Positions 1-10,328 of a stretch of DNA of 64,000 nt are shown one piece after another. The notes below the pieces were generated by a model, which made no database searches, was not told the origin of the DNA, and saw nothing but the letters and a program-made list of their open reading frames with translations. The position numbers were made by a program, and so were the translations under genes. Numbering within the stretch: position 1 is the stretch's first letter; each line of letters starts with the position of its first letter. This DNA comes from Ipomoea triloba (Eukaryota; Streptophyta; Magnoliopsida; Solanales; Convolvulaceae): positions 14,611,383 to 14,675,382 of the forward strand of contig NC_044930.1 in assembly GCF_003576645.1 (NCBI RefSeq), given 5' to 3'.

Positions 1-354
1 GATTTGCATCAAAAACTACCTTAATTTCAATTAAAGGGTAAAAAAATCAACTTGGCAGATAAACTCTAAGTCCCAAATAGATTAATTGTAAACAACACAA
101 CATTCATTAATCATTATTTACTCTCATTTGCAAATACACTCCCAACTCATAGGATTTCAAATACACCCAATTTCCAACCTTGGGCTCTTAACTAAGCATG
201 TCAGATAAAAATCTCAATAGACCATCAACATCCTATCCAATGTCCACAATAACACCACACTAGGCCGGTCCATCTTCCCCGGCAAACCGATCACAATGAT
301 GCACCAATTTTTCAAATAATTCAGATTAATAAAAGAGAAGAATAAGGGTATCAC

Positions 355-559
355 CTCTTCCGTAGCTAGATGTAGAAAATTTCTTCTGGGGTTGAAAATT
401 CACTGCCTTGCTTCTGAAAATATGCTGCATTAATACAATCCAATGATAACTTGATCAAGAATTAAAGTTACAGAGATCAGTGTCAGATTTTAGACTGTTC
501 GAAAAGAAAATAAGAAGCAGATGGATTACCGTACTTAACCTCGCCGCTAACGTACGCAT
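355..559 (-). CDS. Possible 5' coding exons of an unidentified gene running off the left edge
   Basis: Read on the minus strand, an ATG at 559 opens a 20-nt coding exon (540-559) ending in AG before a GT donor. A second exon at 355-413 has a TTTTCAG acceptor and a GTGATA donor. Joined, they give an open N-terminus of about 26 residues, rich in Arg, Lys, Ser and Gln and with no acidic residue. Such a composition would suit a mitochondrial presequence, but this is inference. Further exons would lie at lower coordinates or outside the window, and I could not place a third. The AT-rich stretch 560-780 would be its leader and promoter. The product is not recognised. Confidence 0.3.
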
Positions 560-779
560 GATCGGAAAGAGAAAGGAAGATTAGAGCTTCGAAGATTTGT
601 TGGTATGTCAGCTGGAATTTCACAGGGAGAGTTCAGTGGAAGGGTTTTGGAAATGAGTTCAGCATAGAACACTGTTTGGGAATTTAGAATCTTTGAGAAA
701 ATAGTGGAATATAAATATTGAGTTAATTTCATATTCAATTCTCAATGCATTTTTTTATATTAATTTTTAATTAATAATT

Positions 780-1268
780 TGACCATATTTTACATTTAAT
801 TTTGTGATAAGAGTTTTTTTTTTCTTAACTTTGATAAGGGATCACACTTGTGTGAGATGGATTGATTTGGATCAGATCAATATATAAATATAATATTTAT
901 ACTGAATAGTAATAGGAAAACAAAATATTTGTTACTTATAAGTGAAATTGTAATTCTTTTGAGAAAAAATGTACTCCGTATTACTTTTACATCTTGATGT
1001 TAAAGTATTATATTTTTCATCAAAAAATATTACACTTTCCCTTATAAGTAATGTTGGGAGTATTTGTTACTTATAAGAGAAAATATAATATTTATGTGGG
1101 GAGAAAATATAATATTTATGTGGAAAAATGTAATACTTTTAAATCAAAATGTTAAAATATTACATTTTTTTCAAAAGTATTACAATTTCTCATATGAGTA
1201 ATAAACACTTTATTCCTTAGAGTTATTACCTAATTTGGTCCATCGACTAGTAAGATTTTACTACTTTG
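780..1268. other. AT-rich non-coding stretch
   Basis: There is no coding signal. Short phrases such as GTTACTTATAAG and TAATATTTATGTGG recur several times in both orientations. A hairpin at 853-866 (CACACTTGTGTGAG) resembles the CACGGATTCGTGAGAC hairpin at about 2815. The nonamer TTTGATAAG flanks the whole block (about 828 and 2853) and could be an old target duplication of a composite element, but this is weak. Confidence 0.3.
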
Positions 1269-1426
1269 ACAAAGACCTTGTGGTCTAGTGGCACCCGGTT
1301 TACACTTCCACATGGAATGGAGTGGGTTCGAGCCTTAGTGGAGATGACTGTTGACTTTTTGTGCTTCAGTAGATTGCGAAAGTAGCTATGAACAGATACT
1401 ACATTGTAATATAGTCAATAGTACTA
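1269..1426 (+). mobile_element. tRNA-derived SINE
   Basis: The head has a pol III A-box-like TGGTCTAGTGG (1281-1291) and a B-box-like GGGTTCGAGCC (1324-1334), about 35 bp apart as in tRNA-derived promoters. The body ends in ATAGTCAATAGTACT followed by an A run. Related copies sit at 3592-3690 (minus) and 60880-60984 (plus), with a tail-only match near 2985-3025 and a diverged copy at 3271-3359. Repetition with the same head and tail supports a SINE family. Confidence 0.6.
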
Positions 1427-1435
1427 AAAAAAAAA

Positions 1436-1660
1436 GAGTTTATTACCGAAATGGTCCATCGCGAAATAACCAATTTGGTCCTCGATAATTTTTCGTGCCC
1501 AATAAAGTCCCTCAACTTTGAAAAATTTAACCAATTTGGTCTTCCGTTTATTTTTGCCATTAAACATCTGTTAAATTGGGACCAAATTGGTCACGAAAAA
1601 TTATAGAGGACCAAATTGATAATTTCGCAATAGCCGATGGACCATTTTGGTAATAAACTC
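1436..1660. mobile_element. Small foldback MITE
   Basis: This 225-bp sequence begins GAGTTTATTACC and ends with its reverse complement GGTAATAAACTC. The inverted arms extend about 60 bp with few mismatches. It sits between A runs, so a target duplication cannot be read. The centre carries AATTTGGTCC-type phrases shared with the surrounding block. It has no coding capacity. Confidence 0.6.
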
Positions 1661-2745
1661 AAAAAAAATTACTACTTTGGTCTTTGACTACCAAAGTTGC
1701 TCAATTTAGTCACTAACTATGCAAGTTTTACCTAAAATGGTCCCTCGACTATTAGAATTTCACCACTTTGGTCCTAAACTACAAAAATTGCTCAATTTAG
1801 TCCTGAGTTAATATCCAATATAGTCACCGACTATTGTGATTTTACTCAATTTAGTCCTAAATGACTTTTTGTGCTCAATTTAGTCCTCGACTTTGATGGT
1901 TTTACACAATTTAGTCTTTTGTTAAAAATATGTTAGTTGACTGTTAGAAATAGAGTCCTAATGGTAATTTCTCATCCTTCATCCCTTTTGGGATAATTCC
2001 TTCTTCTTCCACTTATTAAGATCCATGCAGAAATGTAAATTTTCGTACCAAATCAACTTCAACCCTAAATAAATAAATAAATACAGAGTAAATAAATATT
2101 TGGGTACGAAGATTTACATTTTGCATGGATCTTAATAAGGGGAAGAAGGAATCATCCCAAATGGGATGAAGGATGAGAAATTACTATTAGAACCATATTT
2201 ATAACCGTCCATTAATAGATTTTTTTAACAATAGGAGTAAATTAGGTAAAATCATCAAAGTCGATAACTAAATTGAGCACAAAAAGTCATTTAGGACTAA
2301 ATTGAGTAAATCCACTATAGTCGAGGACTATATTGGGTATTAACTCATTTAGTCCCTAACTATGCAATTTTTACCCAAAATGGTCCTTCGACTATTAAGA
2401 TTTCACCACTTTGGTCATCGACTCTCCAAAAATATCACAAATCCACAATAAACTTACATTTTAGGTTAACATTTGCATAGTTGGGGACTAAATTGAGCAA
2501 ATTTGGTTGTCGATGACTAAAGTGGTGAAATCCTAATAGTCGAGGGACCATTTTAGGTAAACATTGCATAGTTAGGGAATAAATTGAGCAACTTTGGTAG
2601 TCGATAACTAAAGTAGTGAAATCCTAATAGTCGATGGACCATTTTAGGTAAATATTGCATAGTTATGGACTAAATTGACCAACTTCGGTAGTCTATGACC
2701 AAAATGGTGAAATCCTGATAGTCAAAAGACCAGTTAAGTATTAAT
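1661..2745. repeat. Iterated AATTTAGTCC foldback repeat block
   Basis: The left half (about 1661-1930) repeats phrases such as CTCAATTTAGTCC and CACTTTGGTC. The right half (about 2230-2745) repeats their reverse complement, for example GGACTAAATTGAG. Inside, 1975-2060 and 2093-2190 form a second inverted pair around the phrase TTCTTCTTCC..CTTATTAAGATCCATGCA. The block could fold into a long imperfect hairpin. No gene is visible. Confidence 0.5.
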
Positions 2746-3270
2746 TCTTATTCCTTACTATTATCACATTTTTCAATATACGTATTACATTTTTATTTTG
2801 GCTCGACCTGTCTCACGGATTCGTGAGACAGTTTTAGACCCATTTTTGCCTTTGATAAGAGTTTATCACTAATTTGTTCTCAATTTCTCAAAATTTAAAG
2901 ACTGAAAGATAAATTATTATTTTGTGAAATGTAAAGTTATATTTATCAATCGGGAGTGTTGCACTAGTAGCTATATGTTAGTTTTTTTTAATACTACTAA
3001 CTCTATTACAATGTAGTTGACCTCCTATTTGGGAGAGTCACTTCATGTCACTGAACTATAAAGTTGTTGGCCTCAGTAAACTAGTTCAGTACATTGAAAA
3101 AGTTTTAATAGAGTCCATTAAGAAATTATTAGTAATTTCAAAAATCTATTAAAAAATAATCATTTACTAAAGCCAAAATATTACTAAATTCATTAAAGTT
3201 AAAAGCAAATATTACTAAATTATTAGTTGGGAAATAAATTTAAAAATGTTATCATAAACAAATAGCCAAG

Positions 3271-3359
3271 CCAAAGACTTTGTAGTTAAGTGGTATAGTT
3301 GTGGCCCTCCCAAGTGAGAGGTTACAAGTTCGCCCATTGTAATAGAGTCAATAGTATTC
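3271..3359 (+). mobile_element. Diverged SINE-like copy
   Basis: It starts CCAAAGACTTTGTAGTTAAGTGG, matching the SINE head at 1269 in outline, has a B-box-like CAAGTTCGCCC near 3325, and ends TAATAGAGTCAATAGTATTC like the other tails. The short body suggests a truncated or different subfamily. Confidence 0.4.
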
Positions 3360-3591
3360 AAAAACTTTTAAAAAAAATTAGTTGTACAATGTATTTCTTC
3401 TTTGAAGCATCAATTTTCTAAGATACAATTGATTACTGATGAATTTATTTGACCACTCAAATATATCATTTTCAATGAACTTGAGCGAATGAACATTTTG
3501 ACATAACTTTAGAGTCAATTGAGAGAGTACATAGGGAATAAAATTATAATTTTTTTATGGCATGTTACCCACTAAAATTGACAAATTAATC

Positions 3592-3690
3592 AGTTACAAT
3601 GTAGTATCAGCATTGCTTCCACTGAGGCTTGAACCCAACCCTTTCATATGGGGTGCAACCGAATGGCACTAGACCACAAGGTCATTGGCA
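3592..3690 (-). mobile_element. SINE copy on the minus strand
   Basis: Read on the minus strand it shows ACCTTGTGGTCTAGTGCC (A-box region, 3665-3682) and GGGTTCAAGCC (B-box, 3626-3636), then a tail GATACTACATTGTAACTG. It is the same family as 1269-1426 in the opposite orientation. Confidence 0.55.
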
Positions 3691-3761
3691 TCTAAATAAA
3701 CTTTGATAAATTGAAATTAATTAGTATTAATCTATAATATGTTAACTAATTATTATTACGG

Positions 3762-3811
<50 letters not shown>

Positions 3812-4914
3812 CTGAATAAGAATAAATTTTAAATTGAGGCTACAAACCAACCGGATATAGTTTGGACAATAAAGAGACTGCCTAATCATAATATTATTGC
3901 GCACAAAAAAGACATGTAGTATTTTTCATTCAAGTCTCTTGTCCTAACATGTAATTTCTTTTATTCTCTTATAAACTCTTATAGTTGAATTATTGTGACA
4001 AAAATAAAAATCAAGAATGTTATGCATGTGACTTTTTTTTTTAAAGTACAACTATTGACTAAGAGTAATCATGTCACAATAATTAAAGGCGGAAAGTAAA
4101 AATTGCACTTTTAAAAAGATCATATTTCTTAGAAAAATTGAAGTTGAGGATTGGGAAAATAGAAGCTAATCACAAATTCATGAAAACAATGTTGTAAAAA
4201 TACTTTTCAATACATCTCAAAAAAATAAATAAATACTTTAAGAAGAAAATAAAAATTTTGTATTAAAAAATAACACTCATTTTCAACAGTGTGCGAATTG
4301 AGAAAAACGTACAACCAATTTACAACTAAAGTGTGAACTAACAATAACACTGTAGCAAAGGAAAAAAAATACCTGGCATGTATTCACTGTAGCAAAAAAA
4401 AAAACCATGCAACGTATAAAGCAGCTCTATAAAATTATACCTAATGTTAAAATCAATTCGTAAAAAATCTCCATGAGCACTTTCATCAACAACAATATAA
4501 AGTTAAAATAATTCCTTCATCAACAAAATAAAATGTATTAATCATACCTCGGCTTAAGATCTTCCACTCCCCAATGGATCCGAAACTAAATCAACAGAAT
4601 AAATTTATAAAAGCATATCTATCGAAACACAGCGAAACAATGGATTAGCTAGTATCAATTGTGATTTTCAAAGTCACTAATCCATTGTATTTATAGGTAG
4701 AAAATGTGAGTATTATATATTTGTATAAATTTTCAAAAGGAAAGTATAATTAATTTTAATTTCTAAAGGAAAGTGTAATTTATTTTAATTCTTAACATTT
4801 TTATTCTCAACATGGCTTATGACCGGATTTCCTATATTTGGTTCTTAGTACAAAATTACCATTTAATATTATAAAATTATATTATTATATTATTTTGTAA
4901 CCTGCATACTATTA
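3691..4914. other. AT-rich intergenic DNA with an ATT microsatellite
   Basis: There is a TTA/ATT trinucleotide run at about 3766-3811. The rest is AT-rich with A runs and no open frames of coding character. I see no gene or recognisable element boundary here. Confidence 0.5.
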
Positions 4915-5210
4915 CGGGCTGTTTGGTAGGGAGTCATAAAGGGGCATTGAATTTAAATTCATTGAATTGATAAACTACTGTGTTTGGTAGGAGGGAATTG
5001 CAATTCCACGGAATTGCAATTCCCTCCTACTGCTGAATTACAATTCATAGCCCCTCCCCTATGAATTGTAATTCGGTGCTGCAATGGAGAGGAGAAGCTG
5101 ATGTTTTGACATTTTTGCCCTTCTAATTATAAAGGGTCTCATCATTCATCAACTCCTATTCACTTATCCCATTCTCATCTATCATCTCTACTGTACGTTT
5201 TTTGTTGTGA

Positions 5211-5279
<69 letters not shown>

Positions 5280-5402
5280 ATAAGGGCATTTTGGTCATTG
5301 TATCATCTATTCCCTTTCAATTCCCTTTATTCACCGAATTACAATTCCACCGAATTACAATTCTTTTCCCCTATAATTCACTCCTCCCAACCAAACGCCC
5401 TG
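4915..5402. mobile_element. Tourist-type (PIF/Harbinger) MITE
   Basis: The left end CGGGCTGTTTGGT pairs with the right end ACCAAACGCCCTG. Both are flanked by the trinucleotide TTA (4912-4914 and 5403-5405), the target duplication typical of PIF/Harbinger elements. The 488-bp body is a foldback: GAATTACAATTC phrases recur inverted, and the middle (about 5212-5277) is an AAT/ATT microsatellite that is itself a perfect palindrome. Non-autonomous. Confidence 0.75.
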
Positions 5403-5405
5403 TTA

Positions 5406-5934
5406 ATATGTATCAATAATTATATTATATTATATTATATTATTATTATTATTATTATTATCATCATCATTATTATTATTATTATATATTAGTATTATTA
5501 TCATTATTATTATTATATATTATATTATATATGTAACCTCCCTATACTATTAATACGTATGAATGGAAGAATGGGAGATAACCAATTATAATTAATACAT
5601 GATTGATTTAGATAATTAATTATCATAATAACCAATTATAATTAATACATATGAATGTCTAATTTTTATGAATATATTATATATATGGATAATTAATAAA
5701 ATAAATGGTGTTACTAAAATGCCCCTAACTTTGATAAGGAATTACCATAATTACTAATAACTAATTACCAATCTATACTATATATAATATATTATAATTA
5801 CCATAATTACTAATATTATGATAGAATAATATTAATTAATTATAATTAGAATAATAATTATCATATTACTAAAATGCCCCTACGTTTGGGCGGGAACTTT
5901 TGGAGGAGGATAATGCTTTTATATATAGTATAGA
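5406..5934. other. AT-rich DNA ending in a Helitron-like terminus
   Basis: ATT/ATC repeats at about 5440-5520 are followed by ACCAATTATAATTAATACAT repeated twice (about 5580 and 5630). At 5916-5934 the minus strand reads TCTATACTATATATAAAAG preceded by A, the usual 5' end of many plant Helitrons, which would extend to lower coordinates. GCCCCTAACTTTG and GCCCCTACGTTTG occur at about 5723 and 5875. No 3' hairpin could be placed. Confidence 0.35.
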
Positions 5935-6170
5935 TTAGAATTATTATCATAACATTGATCCATGACATTTGTAGAACCATTAGTCTAAAAAGTATTCATT
6001 TATTTTTATATTGTTATTAGACATATTAACACACTGTGATGATTCACATTTGGCATTAACCAGAGCTAGGATCAGAGCATATCAGAGCAGTTAGTTGTGA
6101 TTTTATTAATTGTTCAACTTTTTTTTTTTACTTTTTTCAATTCAAGATAAATGTTTTTAAAAAAATCCTT

Positions 6171-8640
6171 CTATATATTAAAGCCATAAGATTTTGGCCA
6201 ATCAAATGGCTGCATTTTCCCGCCCATTGGAAGCTATGTCGTTTGTTTGCGTAAATGAAATTGCTTCATTTTCCCGCTCACTTAAATCTACGTCGTTTGG
6301 AACAATCATGCTTCTTTTTTTGTTAGGAACGGATTACTTAATTAATGAATTAGTATTTAAATTGTAATTAAATACTACCATCTTTTCGGCTTCCCAAGTT
6401 ATGGGAAGTTGTTATAAATAAACTACAACTGTTATATAGCAAGGCAATCCATCATACTCAAACTACATAAATACCATATTACATACATTATATAAACCCT
6501 AATCATATCATTATTACATACAATCATTATGATTTCGAAATTGAAACTGCACGCATGTGTATTAATCAGTAGGACGTTTCATTATCCGATGCCTCGAATG
6601 GTTGCATCTTATGGTAAGTCTTCATACCCCCAAAACCTACTATAAAATGGAACACCTTCCTCCAACCTTTGCTAGGTATCCTTCAGTTTTCCGGTTTGCA
6701 TACCTTACAAAAAAATGTCAATGTTGTATATTTTAGCAAAAGACATTCCCCCTCAATCCTACAGAAAAGCAATTCGTTTGAAATTGATTCGTACGTACAT
6801 CCTATCGTACGTACATCCTACCTTCAGGTAGGAACAAATCTGCTATCAAGAGTCAAGAATATTTTTTCAATGACATTGAGGTAATTTTCATTCTATACTT
6901 GCTGCCAATTAAACTGCTAATATTTAGTAAACTTTTAGTTTTTTTTTTTGTATTTTTGTAGGGCACATATGTTTATGCCAGTATTCATGCTGATTTTATT
7001 TACCAATTATCAAGCCTACTAAAAGAAGGTAAGGTTTATGCTATAAAAAACTTCGCGGTCGTATCTTACTACTACCAATATAAGACTACACAACATAAAT
7101 ACATGCTGAAGTTTAATCACTACACAACTATTGAGAGACATAGGAGAATGACATATATTTTGATAAGTTTCATGTATAGAATATTTACTTAAATAAAAAA
7201 AATTCAATGTGTGCTTGCCGTATATGAATGTCTCTATCCATTCATTAGAATATGTGAGCCAATGTTTTATAGACCTAGATAATATTTAAAAAAAATCATT
7301 TTTCATGTAACATTTTTGGAACCCTTTTTCTTTTCCTTTCATATTAGAATTATTATCATAACATTGATCTCTCACATTTGTAGAACCATTAGTCTAAAAA
7401 GTATTCCTTTATTTTTATATTGTTATTACACATATTAACACACTGTGATGACTCACATCTTGTATTAATCAGAGCTAGAATCAGAGTATATCAGAGCAGT
7501 TAGTTCTACTGCTTCTCTTCAACTTTTCCAACTATTAAGTTCTTAATAGGATTAATACGAAATAAAAGGCTTGGAAAATCATTTCTCCTATGTTTCTCAA
7601 TAGTTGTGTAGTGATTAAACTTCAACATATATTTATGTTGTGTAGTCTTATATTGGTAGTAGTTAGATACGGCCACGAAGTTTTTTATACCATAAACCTT
7701 ACTTTCTTTTAGAAGACTTGAGAATTGGTCAATAAAATCAGCATGAATACTTCATAAACATAGGTGCCCTACAAAAAAAAAAAAACTAAAAGTTTACTAA
7801 CTATTAGCAGTTTAATTGGCAGAAGTACAGAATGAAAATTACCTCAATGTCATGGAAAAAACATTCTTGACTCTTGATAGCAAATTTGTTCCTACCTTCA
7901 GGTAGGATGTAGGTACAAATCAATCTCAAACGAATTGCTTTTCTGTAGGATTGAGGGGAAATGTCTTTTGCTAAAATATACAACATTGACATTTTTTTGC
8001 AAGGTATGCAAACCGAAAAACTGAAGGGATACCTAGCAAAGGTTGGAGGAAGGTGTTCTATTTTATAGTAGGTTTTGGGGTCTGAAGACTTACCAGAAGA
8101 TGCAACCATTCGAGGCATTTTATAGTAGGTTTTGGGGGTCTGAAGACTTACCATAAGATGCAACCATACGAGGCATTTTATAGTAGGTTTTGGGGGTCTG
8201 AAACTTACCATAAGATGCAACCATTCGAGGCATCGGATAATGAAACGCCCTACTGATTAATACGCATGCCTGCAGTTTGAATTTCAAATTCCTAATGATA
8301 TGATTAGGGTTTATATAATGTATGTAATATGGTATTTATGTAGTTTGAGTCTGATGGATTGCCTTATTTATAACAACTTCCCATAACTTGGGAAGTCGAA
8401 AAGATGGTAATATTTAATTACAACTTAAATACTAATTCATTAATCCAAAACAAAAAAAAAGCCTGATTGTTCCCAACGACGCAGGTTTAAGTGAGCGGGA
8501 AAATGAAGCAATTTCATTGGCCTTCTATGTTAACAAATCCTTTACGCAAACAAACGACGTAGCTTCAAATGAGCGAGAAAATGCACCATTTGATTGGCCA
8601 AAATCTTTTGGCTTTAATATATAGAAGAATAGGAGAAAGG
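6171..8640. repeat. Large inverted duplication (arms about 1 kb) around the start of an RPA-like gene
   Basis: The arm at about 6171-7180 reappears reverse-complemented at about 7575-8635. The outer ends are TATATATTAAAGCC at 6172 and GGCTTTAATATATA at about 8613. Matching blocks include CTTCCCAAGTTATGGGAAG, the promoter-like AAACCCTAATCATATCATTA and the first coding exons. A 160-bp direct repeat also exists (about 5938-6104 and 7345-7504), beginning AGAATTATTATCATAACATT. The outer ends resemble Helitron termini, so two elements inserted face to face is one explanation. Confidence 0.75.
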
Positions 8641-10144
8641 GTTTTCCAAGCCTTTTATTTCGTATTAATCCTATTGAGGACTTAATAGCTGGAAAAGTTG
8701 AAAAGAAGCAGTTGATTGGTAAGCTGTCTTACCTTTTTTTTTTTTTTCATATACATGAAACTTATCAAAATATATGTCATTCTAGATGTTATTGGTAGAG
8801 TAGTTGAATTCTATTCTCCTAAGGATAAGGTTATTGCTGGTTTCCCCACACAGTTGGTTGATTTTTTGATTGAAGACTCCAAGTAAGTTTCTAAATTACT
8901 CAGACAGTCTAGATGATTTCATGTTTTTTTCCCATGTTTTACACTGTTTTACTACGTTGTTTCTGTTTACTTAGGGGAAATCGTATAAAATGTACATTAT
9001 GGAATGAACATGTACCTTCTTTTATGCCATTTTTCAATAACCATGTGGATGGCCCTTTGATCATTTTGCTCCAACTCTGTCGTGCCAAGGTGGTTGACAG
9101 TAAGTTCACTTCACTGCCATCATAAATGAAAATATCACAGAGATTAGTGCCACTGTTTATGTTTACTGATTATTCTGTATTTTTTTTAGGTGAGGTTAGG
9201 ATTTCAAGCTCATACACTGCTACCAAAGTGTTATTCAATTTGGACTGCCAGGAATTTACAAATTTTAAAAATAGGTAAGATCATACCCCTAAAATCAGTT
9301 TTTAGTTTTATTATATCTAAAATTGTGTTCTTATAATTATTTCTAAATAATTAATAACTAATTAATTAATTCAACAGTTTGAAGGCTAATTGTAGCCCAC
9401 TCAAAAGTATTTCAGTTGTTTCTTATGGTCACATCGCCAATAATTCCCAAACACCTATGGTTGTAAGCACAATCAGAGATTTGTATGACAGAGCTGAGAT
9501 ATTATTTTATTAATTATTAAGTAATAAGTAATTACTAAATAATTTATTAAGCACTTTGTTACACCTAACTTCATACTTATGTAATTAAACTTTGCAGGAA
9601 GGTTATTTTTTTGTCCCAGGGACAATTGTTTCAATTGAAACTGGAAAGAAATGGTTCTATAACTCTTGTAGATCACCAGGCTGCTTTAAATCCCTTATCT
9701 TAACAGAAAGTTACTTATATTGTGAAACATGCAAAACTAATTGGCAGGAAGGCAATCTGAGATACAGAGTTGTTGTTAGGGTTCTAGACAAAACCAGTGA
9801 TGCACCTTTCTTATTGTGGGACAAAGACTGGATGTGTTGAACTTTTAGGCATTACTGCCTATGACTTGAAAACCAAGTATTCTATGGTAATTTTTTATAT
9901 TAAAATCACTAAAAACAAATTCATACTACCTGTTTATATTATACTAACTATTTTTGTTTCACAGAGTAAGATGCATGTTCCAGCTCAGTTTGATCAGCTG
10001 CGGAACAAATCTATGATCTTTAAACTCAATCTCAAGCATGAACATATTAGGAACCCAGCAAAGCCCATCCCAGTCTTAAATGTTATGCATGATGAGGAAT
10101 TGGAAGCTCAGTACTGTCCATCCATGGTGGATGATCATGATTAA
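6589..10144 (+). pseudogene. Decayed replication protein A 70-kDa subunit-like gene (Helitron-associated type)
   Basis: Exon-like pieces in order are: a short ATG exon (6589-6613); the DBD-A-like exon (about 6677-6882); 6962-7150 (GTYVYASIHADF, YKTTQHKY); 8786-8882; 8975-9099 (IKCTLWNEHV, LQLCRAKVV); 9190-9274 (SSYTATKVLFNLD); 9378-9493; 9598-9886; and 9965-10144 ending in TAA. Together they follow the OB-fold order of plant RPA1. A Cys4 zinc ribbon (C-x4-C-x13-C-x2-C) lies at about 9667-9732. RPA1 binds single-stranded DNA, and RPA-like genes are known passengers of plant Helitrons. The copy is broken. A 16-bp tandem duplication near 6790-6822 shifts frame, the donor after 9493 is AT instead of GT, and about 4 extra bases near 9830 shift frame before VELLGITAYDLK. 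The inverted duplication separates exons 3 and 4. A further exon-like stretch lies at 10262-10322. Confidence 0.7.
7800..8243 (-). pseudogene. Inverted partial copy of the RPA-like gene with a triplicated start exon
   Basis: On the minus strand this repeats the first two exons of the RPA-like gene. The second exon reads through IRLRLICTYILPEG and KSQECFFHDIE without the frameshift seen in the forward copy. The first exon, with its ATGCCTCG start and GTAAGT-type donor, occurs three times in tandem (8061-8117, 8118-8175, 8176-8232; unit 57-58 bp). Later exons are absent on this strand, so it cannot encode a full protein. Confidence 0.65.
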
Positions 10145-10328
10145 TTATCTAAGATGATTGAAGAATAAAGAGATCACCTAGAATCTGATGTAAATTACTC
10201 TATTTTAACTTAATTAGATTACAATTTTGATTGTTAGGTTATTTTTTTTTATTCGTGTACAGGAGAGTGAATCAGGTGATGAGGCTATAAGTTCTTCAAT
10301 GCAACATGACTTAAGGCTAAAAGGTATG

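Noticed and set aside
828..2861. Composite element with 9-bp duplication TTTGATAAG
   Set aside because: The nonamers match, but the inner ends are not convincing inverted repeats, so the duplication may be chance.
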